Source: Amoebophrya sp. AT5.2
Taxonomy: Eukaryota > Sar > Dinophyceae > Syndiniales > Amoebophryaceae
Length of the DNA: 15,434 nucleotides
NCBI GenBank assembly: GCA_005223375.1
Contig: RXOD01005185.1
Span: 1 to 15,434 of the forward strand
Direction of reading: 5' to 3'
Shown here: piece by piece, positions 15,206 through 15,434 of the stretch
Layout of the letters: each line of letters opens with the position of its first letter
Numbering within the stretch: position 1 is the first letter of the stretch
Notes under the pieces: generated by a model
The model's input: the letters and a program-made list of their open reading frames with translations, nothing else
The model's database searches: none
Told to the model about the DNA's origin: nothing
Made by a program: the position numbers and the translations under genes

Positions 15206-15308
15206 ATGCTCCTGAGGGCCGTCATACTTATCAACATCGAAGGACAACGCCTCTTGCAATCCTTCGTTTATCGTGGAGAGGCCGAGGAAAGCAAGGATGT
15301 GAGGCTTC
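15206..15308 (+). CDS. First coding exon of a longin-type coat subunit (AP complex mu-like), partial
   Basis: The ATG at 15206 opens a frame reading MLLRAVILINIEGQRLLQSF, then VYRGEAEESKDVRL. Medium (mu) chains of adaptor complexes begin with the same pattern: a hydrophobic strand, a turn with Gly, a second strand, then Y-R-G-D/E. The fit in spacing is good over about 30 residues, which is short. Immediately after VRL comes c|gtgagt, a strong donor at 15309, so the exon likely ends at 15308 in phase 1 and the rest lies beyond the window. Without splicing, the frame would end at 15374-15376 after a run of Val. AP mu subunits recognise tyrosine-based sorting signals at Golgi, endosome or plasma membrane (family knowledge). 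Sigma or zeta-COP type longin subunits are alternatives. Confidence 0.4.
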
Positions 15309-15434
15309 GTGAGTGCTCGCGGCTGCGTCCCGGTGCAGCGGTCGTGGTGGTCGTGGTCGTAACTACTAACGGCTGATAAGCGATGGCGACATGGACATTT
15401 TAATGTTTATAAATATGGGCCGCGTAGCGGTTAT
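15309..15434 (+). other. Start of the intron after the 15206 exon (runs off the window)
   Basis: The donor gtgagt is the best consensus donor in the window. The sequence then holds a GTGGTCGTGGTCG run and ctactaac (15363-15370), which resembles a branch point. No acceptor with a matching continuation is visible before the window ends. Confidence 0.4.

Noticed and set aside
15103..15312. 69-codon + frame at the right end
   Set aside because: It overlaps the 15206 exon in another frame; the latter has a better protein pattern and a consensus donor.

Overview
This window is nuclear DNA from a compact protist genome, most likely a dinoflagellate-lineage alveolate. A parasitic syndinian of the Amoebophrya kind would fit. 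The evidence is: short GT-AG introns (about 95-195 nt) breaking conserved frames; coding sequence richer in GC than the AT-leaning spacers; genes 0.3-1.1 kb apart, all on the + strand; a polypyrimidine-AG placed directly before a start codon, as in spliced-leader trans-splicing; and, most diagnostic, a stretch at 5720-5740 that nearly matches the dinoflagellate spliced leader and runs straight into a GT donor. The species call is inference. All homology calls were made by eye.

Layout: 1-480 is the 3' end of a CDS entering from the left. 1561-2268 encodes a ubiquitin-like plus BAG-domain co-chaperone. 2797-3456 is a three-exon gene for an unrecognised 123-residue protein. 4213-5184 is a three-exon Rab11-type GTPase, the firmest call here. 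5505-5761 is one copy of a dispersed repeat that carries the spliced-leader-like sequence. 6171-9168 is a large membrane-anchored protein in at least two exons; its second half is collinear with MGDG synthase/GT28 glycosyltransferases but has altered motifs. 9419-9635 is a second copy of the repeat without the leader. 10109-10960 is a probable single-pass membrane protein. 11181-12328 is a two-exon protein with an N-myristoylation signal. 12736-14887 is a long, charged, single-pass membrane protein of unknown function. 15206-15308 looks like the first coding exon of an adaptor-complex mu-like (longin) subunit whose intron runs off the right edge.

The recognisable genes are housekeeping ones (chaperone cofactor, recycling-endosome GTPase, possible coat subunit, lipid glycosyltransferase-like protein) and do not form a cluster with one function. 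No mobile-element ORF, rRNA, tRNA or CRISPR array was seen. The unusual content is structural: several near-perfect inverted repeats with 15-25 nt arms. One lies inside a well-supported intron, one overlaps a start codon and one sits in frame inside a coding exon. A shorter hairpin lies in a Rab11 intron. Hairpin-bearing introns recall the invasive introner elements described in Amoebophrya.
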